A stretch of 64,000 bases of DNA from Isoetes taiwanensis (taxonomy: Eukaryota; Streptophyta; Lycopodiopsida; Isoetales; Isoetaceae): contig JAJEKV010000335.1 of the NCBI GenBank assembly GCA_021234155.1, forward strand, positions 62,001 to 126,000, written 5' to 3'. This document shows, piece by piece, positions 42,441 to 54,739 of this stretch (position 1 is the first letter of the stretch; the number at the start of each line of letters is the position of its first letter). Made by a program: the position numbers and the translations under genes. The notes beneath the pieces are model-generated. The model had not been told where the DNA came from. It made no database searches and saw only the letters and a program-made list of their open reading frames with translations.

Positions 42441-42680
42441 CTTGTGCCCTTCGGGGTATGGTCCAGTAGTAGGACTCTAAACCCGCCACAATCGAGGTCA
42501 CGGATTCGAGTATGACCAACATCAATCTAGTAATGGTGACTTTAAAATCCATTGCAAGATTGGTATCAATTGTCACTCTTTACATGACATATCGCGGTCC
42601 AGAGTGGATCCAAGATATTGCAGTCACATGGAGCAGCTACTTGCATGAGATATCGCAGTTTGTAGAAAAAAAAAAAAAGG
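42440..42680 (+). mobile_element. SINE family 2, copy 2
   Basis: The A-box-like GTATGGTCCAGTAGTAGGAC (about 42458) and B-box-like GGTCACGGATTCGAGTATG (about 42496) are followed by ACCAACATCAATCTAGTAATGG. The body has GAGCAGCTACTTGCATGAGA, as in the copy at 35745. The 3' end is an A run at 42666-42677. Confidence 0.55.
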
Positions 42681-42689
42681 GCCTCCTTG

Positions 42690-44560
42690 TTTCCAATCCC
42701 CTTGCTTTGCTTCTTTTGATTATCTTTTCATATATATTATTATCGTGATTAGCTCCTCCTTGTATAGAGATACTTATAGTCAACATCCCACTCATCTCTT
42801 TCAAAGACATTGTATGACAATGTTGTGATGAATAAAAAGTCAGATATCCATGTTCTTAGACCTCGACATTCTTCATCATCCAATGCACAATATATCCATC
42901 CAAATCTTCACCGGCAGTCACAATTGTCCAATTAATTGGGATGATCGATTTTGTGGTCGTATTCTACAAGATTGACCACAAAAACTCTATTTTTCTTTCA
43001 AATCAATTCTCAATATTGTTGGCACCATGTAGTTTTTGCCTTTTTAAATGGCATCCATTTTTTGTGGCCAAAAAAATGCAATATATACTACAAAAGGCAA
43101 AGTCCATAGTCTTCTATTGGGAAATGGACGTTTCTCTTTCCTTAAAGGCAAATAACACAATCTAAGATGTAAGCAACATAGAGGCCCACAAAGTGCAAGA
43201 AAGATGAAATTCAAACATAAACCGCGGGTAGTCAAAAATTCCTTAATTTTTGACTATTTGTTTAAAATGGATAATTTTTTACCCTGGGGTTTCTTGGCGG
43301 CACCGCTTAAAGTGCCGCCAAAAACGAGTTATTAACTAATATAAGAAATCTTTGAATACAGTTACACAGAAAACAAAGTATTCATAATTGATCATAAAAA
43401 CTTTACAAGATATTTCTCTCATCAACGATAAAGATAACATATCAAAGAAATTGTGAAGCCCTTTCTGTAGAAGAGATGATGCTTCGAACAGAGTAGTCCA
43501 ACCACATAGTCACTAAAAACAGTTACAGAACCTTTGTGCCTTACCAAAAAGGCATGCAGCAACCAGCTTCCCTTCTTACGCTGCAGATAAGATCTGAGCC
43601 TTTTCAGTTTTGCCAGAATCTGAACACCTAGGGCACAAATCGGTTTGGAGAAGCCCCAAAGAGTCCTCCACAAGACCCTTCCGCTAGCAAAAACATAAAC
43701 TCGTCCCATTTTTCATCTGCCAAAAGTTCATTACAGCATTCCATCATCAACCAAATGCTGAGGGTTTTGAAGCATGATCTTTCTGACAGACACATATCCG
43801 CGTATTTCCTCTATTTTAACATCTAAATGGAGTTCTTTAACGTCGGATCTGAGGGGGCACCATCTGTGAGCCTTGAGACAAGCGCCTCCGTTCTACTACC
43901 AAAAAGTAAGAACCTATAGAAATCAGAGATATCAATGAGAAACTTCAAGAACAAAAGAAAGTCGAAGATAAAGATCTGAAAGAACCTTCAGCAACAAGAT
44001 TGAGCAAAAAAAAACTAAAAGCTCATTCGTTTGAAATAAGTAATCACTCCAGAGTTAGCTCTAAGCTCCAGCAGCTGAAAAAATCAAACAGATTAGCAAG
44101 CGCCTCGGCCACAACGAAGATCGCCAACGTCGAAGCTCCGGAACTCAGCCATCATCGCACAACAAAGGGGGAGGACTTGGCTTGGCGACCACATCACCAG
44201 GAATTTTTCGATTCCCGGTGGCTTACGTGAGGGAGTCTGTCGTAAGGCTAATGCCACTTGCAGTGGCGCCACCTGCCAGTTTACGGTCAACCGGTCAACT
44301 AGTTATCGGGCGTTAAGAAGGTGAAGGTGTGTGTTTGAAGGTGATGTTTCCTTTGTTTGGGAGACATTCATCAAGCTACCACCTTAAGAAAAAGGCATCT
44401 ACAGTTATCTTCAAAGGACTTTGTAGTTATCCCCTCTTCAAATGTGTTCAGGAGGGTGTCCATTTGCTATAGGGCTGGTTCCCCAGCTTAAATCCTGTTC
44501 GATCCATAAACACGTGCAATTCCATCTCCCGCTGGACCAGTCAACCAATCTCATCCACTT
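42690..44560. other. Intergenic; short GC-rich hairpin at 43294-43321
   Basis: TTGGCGGCAC and GTGCCGCCAA pair around an 8-base loop at 43294-43321. No gene recognised on either strand. Confidence 0.4.
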
Positions 44561-44564
44561 CCGC

Positions 44565-44617
44565 ATGCTTTAAGCATGCCGCCAGCGTTCATCCTAAGCC
44601 AGGATCAAACTCTCCTT
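44565..44617 (-). pseudogene. Fragment resembling the 5' end of plastid 16S rRNA
   Basis: On the - strand GGAGAGTTTGATCCTGGCTT, then AGGATGAACGCTGGCGGCAT and GCTTAA reproduces the universal 16S start, including the GGATGAACGCTGGCGGCATG form typical of chloroplast and cyanobacterial genes. Homology stops after about 50 bases. A nuclear insert of plastid DNA is the natural reading. Confidence 0.65.
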
Positions 44618-44937
44618 GGGATTCATAGTTATTACTTATAGCTTCCTTCTAGTTTACTTATAAATAAAACAATTCTTTATCCATCAAAAAAAAAAAAACA
44701 AGTCAGTCCATAAAAAAAGTGATTTCAAGAACACCTCTTAAGCAAAACTAGATTGAATTTCTTCACATCATCAAAGTTGTCTTTATCACTATTATTCAAT
44801 CTACATCAATGTAAGGCACTGAGTCAATATAATGAATATGCACATAACCAAAATGCATGATGAATAGGGACATGACCCACCACACACTTAGTTGGAGATC
44901 TCTTACGAACTTACTAGTTTTGCCTATAACCTAACTA

Positions 44938-45036
44938 TAAAATTTACACGTAGATAATAACCAACTAGAAAACCAAGCCCATTAGTAAAATTTACATGTA
45001 GACAATAACCAACTAGAAAACCAAGCCCATTAGTAA
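44938..45036 (+). repeat. Tandem duplication of ~49 bp
   Basis: AAATTTACAYGTAGAYAATA then ACCAACTAGAAAACCAAGCC and CATTAGTAA occurs twice, head to tail. Confidence 0.75.
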
Positions 45037-45338
45037 AGTCCTGAGTTGAAACATATAAAAGTTGGTGTAAGAATGTCAAATGGCATTTTCTAGAAGGGAT
45101 TTCTTTTCTTCTTATGTTATAAAGTAAGTGAAAGACCTTGCCTCGTTCCAATCATATTTTTCATTTTTTTCATGTCTTTATCACTACATATCTATAGGGC
45201 AGGGGCAGTTTAAATTTTTGTTTGACGGACGGACGAACCGACTAATTCTAACCTATCCATGTGTCTGCCACGTCATATAAAAAAGGGCATGGCCTTGCCT
45301 TTACCCTTGGATGCCATGTTGTCGAATCATACACTGGA

Positions 45339-45840
45339 GGAAATTAGAAAAACCTCCATCTTTTAATCTTGTTTACCTTGCTTGCATGGATGAACTTTGA
45401 TGGAAAATGAGACTTTACTTCTGCAGTTGTTCAAGAGACATCCATCCATAAATGAGTATGCCGAGTATGTCCTCCATACACTGGCAGGCTGTAAGTGTAA
45501 ATGGGTTAATGAGGATTCTCTTGATGCGGGCTCGTGATTTATGTACACCAAACACCGGCCCATATTCTCGGGAGAGGAGGAGCGATATGAGGGAAATTAG
45601 AAAAACCTCCATCTTTTAATCTTGTTTACCTTGCTTGCATGGATGAACTTTGATGGAAATGAGACTTTACTTCAGCGGTTGTTCAAGAGACATCCATCCA
45701 TAAATGAGTATCGGTATGTCCTCCATACTTTGGCGGTTTGTAAGTGTAAATGGGTTAATGAGGATTCTCGTGACGTGGGCTCGTGATATATGCACACCAA
45801 ACACCGGCCCATATTCTCGGGAGAGGAGGAGCGATATATA
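45339..45840 (+). repeat. Tandem duplication of ~250 bp
   Basis: Two head-to-tail copies, from about 45339 and 45592, start GGAAATTAGAAAAACCTCC and end AGAGGAGGAGCGATAT. They differ by a few substitutions and small indels. No preserved open frame was seen. Confidence 0.8.
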
Positions 45841-46038
45841 TTCAGTCTTTTCGAAATTCTTCTCATTCGGCGTTCTTCTCACAGCAGTATAGTAGCATTG
45901 AGTAAACCCATCTTCCTCGCCAACCTTTTTCTAATCCCTCCTTAAGCTTTGCCCGTCACATCCTCCTGCTAAAGCCATCTTCTTTCTTCATCCGATTCTA
46001 CACCTACATGACTTCTTTATTCGCTAGCACCTACAAAT

Positions 46039-46067
46039 TTTTTTTTCTTCTTCTTCTTCTTCTTCCT
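46039..46067 (+). repeat. (CTT)n microsatellite
   Basis: About six to seven CTT units after a short T run, in an otherwise featureless stretch (45850-46650). Confidence 0.7.
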
Positions 46068-48339
46068 ATCATATCTAGAACTTATCTATGGTTGTGGATT
46101 TTGGAACATTTCCATGCATGAGAATCTACGGTTGTGGATTTGGAATTAGACTCGGTGTGACGGTTTGAGAATATGGATTAGGCATGTTTGGTGTTAAGTA
46201 TGTTTAGTGTCCTACATATCTTATGCATTTGAGTTGAGAATGAAATTGAGTTTTAATTTTATGCATTTGAATCTTGTGATTCATTCTCCCGAGAAAGATT
46301 CATAATATGGGGATTATATTGTTTGGATCTCATGTAGACAGAGCCGAAAATTTGTTTCATAGACCATTGTTTTTCCATTTTCGAATTAAGATTCATAATC
46401 ATTTCGTTTCGTTTCATTAATAATAATTCTAAATCTAAGTTAATACGCTATGCAACACAGATCTGGTAGCAATCCAACATTCTCGTAGCATTTAAATTAA
46501 TATATCATTATTGTTGAACATAATCTGGTGGGGGGGAAAACCAGGCATTGGTAGAATCCACAAATCACAGCGCTCTGGGTAAGGTATAGCTAGATGATTT
46601 CATTTTGGTTTACAATTCCATGGAATCAAAACGGCCATTACCGCTTTCTCACCTGCATTCAACATCCAGATACATAGGGGGAGACCTTCCTTATCCCCCT
46701 CCCCTCGAGGAGACCCCTCAAACTTTGGGAGTCATGGCCACGAGGAAGATGGGCGGCACAGGAAGCCAAAGGCGAGGGCCACCGCTTTAAGCAGTCCCGT
46801 CGGCCATCATGGGCCGGGGAGAGTCATCCTCCATGAAGAAGGAGGCTCGGGCTAAGGCTAAAAGCCCCCTCAGTGAGCCAGCCCGTAGGAAGGATTAATT
46901 ACTCGGACCACATAGGAACTCCTACCTCGGCGAGAGAGGTGGAGACCCACGTCAAAGCGGGAATGGAGGCTGCCGATTGCTGCGTATTGAGGCTACTTGG
47001 TGCCCTTTTGGCATGGCGGTGGAGATGGAGTCACCTCGGCATCCCATGTGCTCAAAAGGCAATCCCGAGGTCGAGAAGAACGTATCAGGGGCTTGGAGAC
47101 CCGCCTGTTGCATGTGGAAGATGGCCTTGGCCTTGCCCGGCCGAGGCAGCGAGGAGTGCGACATGCGGGCCGCCTGGACTCTGTGTTCATCACTCACGGA
47201 CACCATGACCACGGGAAGGCCGCCAATCACGGGAGAGGCGATGGTCACGGCTGTCACCGGCCGGTCGGTGGTAGAGGCAGCCACCACCATATTACCGGGG
47301 AGCCTGGTGCTCTTGCGAGCGACCGGAACCACGGCCGGGATCTTGAGTAAGATCCAGACAGCAAGCGACCCCGGCGGAGGTGTCTTGGGGGCTCGAGCCG
47401 CATCTCGCTACTCCGAGCACGGAGCTCGGGTTGCGGGCAACCATCCTGACGAGCGAGGTCTCCCTAACAGGGTTCATAATTAAATTTCGCGGCGATGCGG
47501 CGGGGAGATAGCCAAGCGGCGGCGAGCTGCAAGCGTGCTCCCGACTTCCACGAGGGGCGAGCGGCTCGGGCCCGCTATCCCACGGCCTCCCGCGGCGGCC
47601 CGTACGCCCCTGCTTTGCTGCCCGCTCTCCAGCCACTCCACGCCATCCCGGCCACACTCCGGTCCTCCCGCCATCCCGGCCACCACCACCACCCCGGCCA
47701 CGAGGACGTGCCGCCGCCCACCTTGGACCCGCGGCAGCGAGAACTCGGGAGATGCGGCGGAGGCCCAATCGGTAGTTGAGGCATGCGAAAGCAGCGAGGG
47801 AGAGTCTCGCCCACAACATCGAACACACACATTCTCGATCCGGATGACATTCCGAGCGATTCACATTTACCGGCGGCCGGCATGGGGCTTTCGGCGCCGG
47901 CCGTGGCCGCATTGTCATATTCGCGGTTGCGGATGCCGCAGTGCGTGATGCCATATTGCGCCCGGGGGCGGATGTTGAAGGGACATCCACATGCGTGGCC
48001 GGGACCTCACACACCGTCGCGTGAGGAGGCCGCACTTGACGGGGGCTTAATGGGGGTCGGAGGCATTAGCCAGAGGGGTCTTGCGCGGGATTGGTTGGCC
48101 CGGGGATGCACATTTTCAAAAGCGACACACTGCTTGCTGCAAGACCCCCGGCCCCAACCCATTTTGCAGCGGCCACATACGCTTCTACTACCCGACCCCC
48201 CTTCTCCTGCTCCTACTCCCGCTCCCCTCGCGGCCCACGCCCTCTCGACCACATCGCCTCCGCTCCATCTACTTCTCACTTTCGACCCCTTCCTTCCCGT
48301 CCTCCTCCCTCATTTGCGCGTACCATCCCTGTGACAAAT

Positions 48340-49200
48340 AGGAATTGTGCCTCCGGGTGGTCTCATGGGTGTCGAGGCTTCCCTTGGCGAGGAAGGGGGC
48401 GGTCGAACTCAGGTGGCGGCGATTATGGATCTCATCTTCCTCATGGAACAGCAGGAGCATCTTTGAGCCTGAGCTACGATTCTTAGGGTTACCAACATTT
48501 CTCGGTCTTCAATACACATGCGAGCGGCGGGGTCATGGTGGAGTGGCTTGCTACTACCGGACAACCTTGGCACATTCGGTTACCCTCCGGAAAGGCGGAC
48601 GGAACCACCAGCGGGTGCCGGGTTCGTGTATTGCATAATACCGGTGGCAACCCTCTTTTTACGGCCGCTGTTATTTCCCTCGCGCGACGGCACCTTCTAT
48701 CATGACCACCCCGATCGCGGATAGGATGGACCCGTATGTCGATCTATATGATGACATCACAAAGCATCGGCGGTTGGGTAGGGTCGTCCTTCTTGGAATT
48801 TCAATGCGGACGGGGAGTAGAGCGGCCCATGCGACTTGACCCCCGGCCGGCGATGTCTGCAGCTACGCCCTTGCAGTAGCCCGTCCGGTCGCGGCGGTGG
48901 GATGGCAGGTCACTTTCGCTTTGGTGAACAGTTGCTCTGCTATGTGGCATTTTGACTTGATAATTTGCAATGGCCTTTCCGCGGTGGCCGATTCACCATG
49001 AAGTGCACATGCTTGAGGCGGAGGACAATGGGGGGAGGGTCTAGTGTGGTGGACTATGTGCTTGTAGTTGCAAGATATGCATCTCATCCGGTCGTTTCGG
49101 GTGGAGCACAGGCAGTCGGGATGAGGAGGTCGACTCAGATCACCTCCCACTTTATTTGGACCTGGTTTGGCGAGCCGCCCGGAGAACCCCACTATACCAG
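48340..49200 (+). pseudogene. LINE apurinic-like endonuclease, frameshifted
   Basis: Blocks in changing frames follow the endonuclease order. SWVSRLPLARKGAV stands near 48370 and GGVACYYRTTLAHSVTL near 48540-48580. VVLLGISMRT at about 48784 stands where the GDFN active-site motif is expected, with one base lost. SDHLPLYLDL at about 49136-49165 carries the final SDH. The enzyme nicks target DNA for target-primed reverse transcription. This copy cannot be translated whole. Confidence 0.65.
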
Positions 49201-49799
49201 CCCCTCATGCCGTCCCTCGGTTGAGACTTCGATTATGGCGGAGAGGACTTCTGCGGATGCTCATGGGCGCCCTCCGGTAGTGGAACCTCCACACTAAACG
49301 GCGTGAGCAGACCCGGTGACAGCTATTACGGGATCTCACGGCCGGTTGGTGCTTTGGCGAACCCGGCGTCGCCGCTTCGGGGAGTGACAACATTCCCTCG
49401 TGCCGATGGTTTGATGCGGTGTAATGCAAAAACGGCGGCTTCCGTCACATACGGATCCGGTACCCGGCTTGCGAGGCCACCCCACCTGATCTGGCGCCCA
49501 TCACGGAAGGACACAAAGGCGGTACCTTGCCAAGCATCGGGGAGATGTTGGCCTCTTTGGACACTCATCCTCCGAACCTTTAGCTGAGTGCTTGAAGGCC
49601 AGCCCGGCCCTCTGAGGGGGACATCACCGAGGCGGTGGGAGCGATGCGGCGGCTCTATGACCCGCCCGGGCAGCGTGCGCCCATACCCCCGGGGATGGCC
49701 CCCATTGGTTCTCGTGGGCCGAGGATGTTGAGGAGGGCACAGCGGCTAGCTAATGGGAAGGCGGTGACCTCGATGGTATCTGCGGGCGAGTTACTCAAG

Positions 49800-50700
49800 T
49801 GGGCGAGGCGGACGCTTGTGCCGATCCCTCACTACCTGTTCAGCGGAGCATTGCGGGGAGGGTTTCCCCGACAATGGACCCTGGCGGGGTTGTTCCCCAT
49901 TCACAAGGCGGGCGACCCACCTTTGTCCCAAGCCAGTGCTGGGGCGATCATGGTCGATTCGGTATTTGCCAATTTGTTGGTGGCATTCTCGGCAGCGGTT
50001 GACCCGGTAGGAGGCGGATGTGCGAGAACCCCTCACCGCAGGCGGGCTTCGACCCGCCACTCAGCGATTGACCATATCTTTCGGCTGCGGGCGATTGAAG
50101 ACGGCCCGGAATCATCGGTGGACTTGTATTCTTTGCTTTGTGGACTTCGCAAAGGCTTTTGATACGGTCCCCGGGAAAAAGGCAGGCTGGGCTAGGCTGC
50201 GTCAGCTGGGGGCTCCAGCTGCCCCGATGCGAGAATGCCATATACTGATTGTATGAGAGTTGTTTTGGCGGGGATGCGTGCCGGCGGGCCAAGCATTCAC
50301 CGATAGTATCGAGTCCGGGCGGGGTTGCCCCTCTCGCCAACACTTTTGGCCTCTACATTGATCAGTTAGAGCCCCGGGCTTCTGAGCATGGGGGGATGGC
50401 ATCTGACTTTTGCACCGAGGTCATCCCCGACTCATCTATCTCTGCCGGACGATGTTGGCCTGGCGCCCACACCCCGAAGGTATCGCGATCTCCCACTGGA
50501 TGCCTAGACACATTTTGTCGGGCTCTTGGAGATGCGGCGTCAATCGCCAAGACCGGGGTATTTCTCATGCTCCTCTTCCGTCACCCCATGCCCTCCGCAC
50601 TCACATACTCGGGGCGACTGTGGGCGTCCGCCCACCTAAGTACCACCTAGGGTGGAGTTCCCCTCCCTCGCTCTTTGGGGCGTCTATCCAGCTTCTTGGT
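49800..50700 (+). pseudogene. LINE reverse transcriptase, frameshifted
   Basis: FPRQWTLAGLFPIHKAGDP (about 49862-49918), IMVDSVFANLL (about 49948), HSAIDHIFRLRAIEDGPESS (about 50059), CFVDFAKAFDTVPG (about 50137-50178, with the first catalytic Asp) and FGLYIDQLEP (about 50345) follow the LINE RT order. The Y-A-D-D box should lie near 50430-50450 and is destroyed by indels (CTCATCTAT followed by out-of-frame GACGATGTT). Copies elsewhere in the window retain only the region after RT. Confidence 0.7.
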
Positions 50701-51849
50701 GTGTGGTGAAGCGCTTTTATGCCATCGAGATGATCCACCCGGTGAGCTATATGATTGGGGCCATCGGTCACATCTGTTCAGGACCTGGTGAGCACTGTCC
50801 CTTGCGTCACCGAGTCGAGGTTTGGGGAACGATCGTCTCTTTGGCGACTGGAATGACTTTGGGCGGTCGCGGAAGGCATTTTAGCCACGGGCACGCAGGG
50901 TGAAACCGGTCCCCTATCGGATAGCTGGGAAGCTGGATTCTTGCCGCCCCGGAAGGAACGCCCATGATAGACACATCGTCTATTTTAGGAAAGTGGTTAC
51001 TATGGGTGATGCTCGGCTCCCGCGCACGGCTTCTATTGTGGCCATGAGTCCGCTGCGGGGCCTGTTGGAGGGTAAGAGATCGGTGGTTCGCCGGATGGAG
51101 CGTCGCGAGAAGTTGAATTGTCTGTTGGTACCGGCTGATTGGCCGATCGTGGCGGACTGCGGGAGTACCTAGATGCTTGTTTCCTTGGTAAGCTCACGGG
51201 ACCCCATTGCTCTAGAGCAGGTCAAAATGGCCCATTACAAGGAGCACATCAACCCGGTGTTAGCGGGGCCCTGACTCTACCTGCGTTCCGGTACCGCCCT
51301 GAAAAAGCGAAGACTCATTGCCTCCATTACGCCTGGTGCCCACCATCTTCGCGCTCGAGGCGGGCGGGTGGATTGGGGAGCCCCCCCGAGCGGGCTGTCG
51401 GTCTTTGTCAAGCGGGTGCCATTGAGGATGAGTCTCACACTTTCGAGTTGCCCGGCGTTTAGTCGATCCGGGCGGATCGCTCCCTTAAATGCGGCGGACG
51501 TGCCCCTTGCATTTGCCGATGAACACACCGTCGATCGTGCCACGGGGTCATACATCCGGAGAGGTCTTGGACCTGCGAGAAGGTCACCTTTGCCCCTTTG
51601 TTTGTCCGTGACTAGGCACTGGGGGTGGTGCATGGTTGTATATATTGGGATGTTTACGCATTTTATATGATTAGGCTTACCGGTTTGTCGGTGGTGATTC
51701 TTCGCCCACGGTTTTCCCTCGAAAACCCTTGGTGAGGGGTTTTTAATCGGCGATAATCCGGCTTCTTTGTTTTTGTATTGGGTCCCATAGGCCAGATTGG
51801 TCTCCGTGGACGATAAAAGTACCTTCCTTCCTTCCTTCCTTCCTCCATG

Positions 51850-53610
51850 TATACATTATATTCCACATGAGCAGCATTTGCGTTTTTACTTGCAGAGGTT
51901 TTTGACAGACGGATTTGTTTCGACAGACTAGATTCAACCAGAAGAAATCACATATTCAACAAATAAGTCATGGATTATAGACCAGAAACTGATGGATTCA
52001 ACCCAAAAGTCCGAAACAAACTGTAGCTAAAAAAAGGAGGGGAATAAATCAATCCAAAAGGGGAACCAAGCACTCTAAGATCCATCCTTCGCTTCTTAAT
52101 TGGGCTCCCTGCACCTTAAAATCCATTCTCCACTGGAAAACGATTCCCCCATGCACCATAAAATTGTTTCTTAGTTGTTGCTCGTCAGATTTAGAACCCT
52201 AAAATTGTTTCTTTTCTTTTGTCGTTGTTTCTTAGCTGTTGCACAGATAATTAAGAACCGACGTGGCATTTTTACTGTATACATGGAGGGGGGAGGGGTG
52301 GGTGGAGGGCGAGGGCGAATAAGGAAGGCTATCTTGCTCTGGGGATCACATTAGATAATAGATAAGCTTCTGAAGGCATACCTAATGCATTGGCTGGAAG
52401 CAGGTTGGTAGGTAGGTAAGTGGTATTTAATGTCCACGAGAGGCCATACCTTATAGGATCCTGGCCCTCCCCTCTGTGACGCTCCCTACTAAATATACGG
52501 CTCCCAGCCGTACACTCTGTAGGAAATCCCCCATCCGGTCCTTCGACCGCACGGGCCCTCCGTCTACCCCACACTCTGGGATCTCCGTAGTGCGGGAAGG
52601 GGACACGAAGGTGTCTTGCGCGCCCTTCCCCTATGGGCTCCTATCACAGCGGAAGCATAAACATCGTCAGAACTAGCAATAACAATACATCATACTACCT
52701 CGAAGGGTAGCTCATCCACATATCCCTAACTGCAAAAAAGATAATCATATGCCGTAAAACATGAGAGCTCCTACCCCGTGGCTCCGACTCATAAGGAGGT
52801 CGACTGATTGGATAGGTCTCAAGATAGAGCAGACCGAGTCATAACAATGGCGGGGCTGGTTATAGACAATGGCTAGGGTTGACCACTCCATCCGCCCCTC
52901 CTGTGCATACTTTGCAGAGTGAGCTAGATCGGGCTTTGGCATGACTCTAGCCTTCCGGATACGCAATCCCATGGCATCACCCATCGGGACTACTCCAGGT
53001 TGCATCTCCCCGGTCCGATGAGGCAGGAAGGGTTGCATCTTCCCTTCCCAGGGTCTAGAGGTTCTACGGGCGGCTAGAGAATCGTGGCGACACACGATTC
53101 TTCCCCGACTTAACCTCCCAAAACAAGAGCCAAGCCAACACTTGCAACTCTTGAGAGGCAGGGCGACACCATTGCCCCAGGAGGTGATCTGACTTCAGCA
53201 AAATAGGAGGACCGCATGCACGGGGAGAAAGTCAAGAGTGTTCGCAAACAGGGAAGAGTAGCAGGGTTGATCCGGAGAAGGATGAAGATATTCAGGCCAC
53301 CAAATGTTGATGCAGGCACCTCGAACCCTCGAGGCCCTTCTGCTGGCATCCCAGTCGCACATCCTACTACAATGGCCCCACCTGCCACTGCCGGCATGCC
53401 ACATCTCCACCATCAACCCTTGTGCTGCCACCACCAAACCTACAGTTGCAGCTCCTGCCAGCAAATAGAGATTATGCCTGCACGTGGTCTCTTGGAATTG
53501 TTGGGGCTTCCCGTGGCAGAAGGTGTTAACCACCTAGTGGTTAACATTGTGCACATGCTAGGTGGTGGCAGACTACACTTGGCATGTTCAGATTAGCATA
53601 AGTGTAGGGC
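51850..53610. other. Intergenic between LINE and the large TIR element
   Basis: GC content changes along it. At 53216-53596 a Pro/Ala/His-rich open frame shows no domain. A palindrome with 9-bp arms (GTTAACCAC / GTGGTTAAC) lies at 53525-53545. Confidence 0.35.
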
Positions 53611-53614
53611 TCTA

Positions 53615-53639
53615 TACGGGTAAAAGCACGAAAGGGTGT
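53615..53639 (+). repeat. Left terminal inverted repeat
   Basis: Pairs with 62912-62936 at 23 of 25 positions; the two differences are C/T transitions. Confidence 0.7.
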
Positions 53640-53805
53640 ACGTACATCGTACTGAATTGAAGGACGAATTTGTGCTTTTTTGGGGTACATTTTAGATGTA
53701 CATCAAGATACTATGGTTTGTCGTTTTGTGTCAGATATGCAATGATTGCAAGATCATCCCTGACATTCCCCCCGAAATTCTTGGTTAACCACCGAACCAA
53801 TTCGA

Positions 53806-54078
53806 ATGGATCCGTCCCTCCCTTTAGAAATTCCCCTTTCACGGGGCCGAACAAGGCAATTCGAGGAAGCAAACACATGCCAATTGAATCCACAAGAAAT
53901 ACAAATCAATTTCAATCTGTTCATGGAGGGTGAGAATTCCAATGGAAGTGATGGTTCTAAGCGTAAAGTATACCGACATTGGCGGTGTTATGCCACAAAA
54001 CAAATAAAGCGGCGTGTTGGCAGGTCGGTAGGTGCATCCTCGATTCTTTGTAAGCGCGCCGTCGAGATCAAAGATTAG
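53806..54078 (+). pseudogene. Element + strand gene, N-terminal piece
   Basis: An ATG at 53806 opens 90 codons, with a polar start (MDPSLPLEIPLSRGRTRQFE) and a basic end (KRKVYRHWRCYATKQIKRRV). It lies about 170 bases inside the left TIR, where the first exon of a transposon gene would be expected. No domain recognised; the link to the pieces downstream is by position only. Confidence 0.4.
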
Positions 54079-54182
54079 TTTTTGTGATCGTTTGTTGCAA
54101 GATGATGAGCTTTTTCTGTTTTGAACATGTAATTGAAAATCCTTCGAAGTTATTGTTATGAAATCAATGATCGAGAAACTTG

Positions 54183-54494
54183 AAAGATGGGCTTCAAGAA
54201 GTAAAAAGTCACGCTAATAGCAAAGATAAATTGGTTTGCGAAACATTCCTTTGTTATCAATGATTGTTGGAAAAAAGGAGATATAAACAAGAATGTTTCT
54301 TCAAAATTGCTAAAGATCTGACCAAGAAATTTATCCAAAGCTGCAGCAAGAAGGAAGATAATGTCATTAAGTGGAGCAAATGTATGGGCTTTGGCGGGGA
54401 AGGATGCCAAGATCAAATAGAATCGATGATTCAATCAAATGTCGGGTTAAGTGAATTTTGGTTTGACAATACCAAAGTTTCACTAAAAGGTTAG
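54183..54494 (+). pseudogene. Element + strand gene, middle piece
   Basis: One frame reads KDGLQEVKSHANSKDKLVCE, then a single TGA at 54261-54263, then KRRYKQECFFKIAKDLTKKF, CSKKEDNVIKWSKCMGFGGE and GLSEFWFDNTKVSLKG before a stop. Composition is protein-like, with several Cys. Function unknown. Confidence 0.4.
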
Positions 54495-54739
54495 AGATGT
54501 CATGAAGAGGAGAACACAAGCAATACAATACCTTGATATCTCACGAGGTTTGCTCTTGTAATTGAATCAATTGAGTTTTGGAGATTATGTTTTCTTCCAA
54601 AATTCTTTCATGACTTTCTTACGTACATTCTAGTTACGTTCCGGTGACTGTTAATGAATACACATGGTTTTCATGAAATGTATTGCATTTTACTTTGTTT
54701 ACATTTATACATTGTTTACGATGAAATCTTGCGTTGATG

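Larger units (their letters stand above)
46650..51845 (+). mobile_element. Non-LTR retrotransposon (LINE), long but decayed copy
   Basis: A GC-rich block of about 5.2 kb in AT-rich surroundings. In order it holds an unrecognised 5' part (possible ORF1, 46.9-48.3 kb), an endonuclease region (48.34-49.2 kb), a reverse transcriptase (49.8-50.7 kb), a C-terminal part (50.7-51.6 kb), and a 3' block GGTCCCATAGGCCAGATTGG then TCTCCGTGGACGATAAAA, ending in (CTTC)n at 51821-51843. Frames shift often. The simple-repeat tail in place of poly(A) is unlike plant L1 elements and more like RTE- or I-type LINEs; the clade is not settled by eye. The 5' end is approximate. Confidence 0.75.

Noticed and set aside
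46977-47483. 168-codon + strand open frame as LINE ORF1
   Set aside because: Position fits, but no zinc knuckle or RNA-binding motif could be read, so it is not called as a separate gene.
47292-48035. 247-codon open frame on the - strand
   Set aside because: It lies antisense to the LINE 5' part. High GC keeps it open. It is Arg/Ala/Gly-rich and has no domain.
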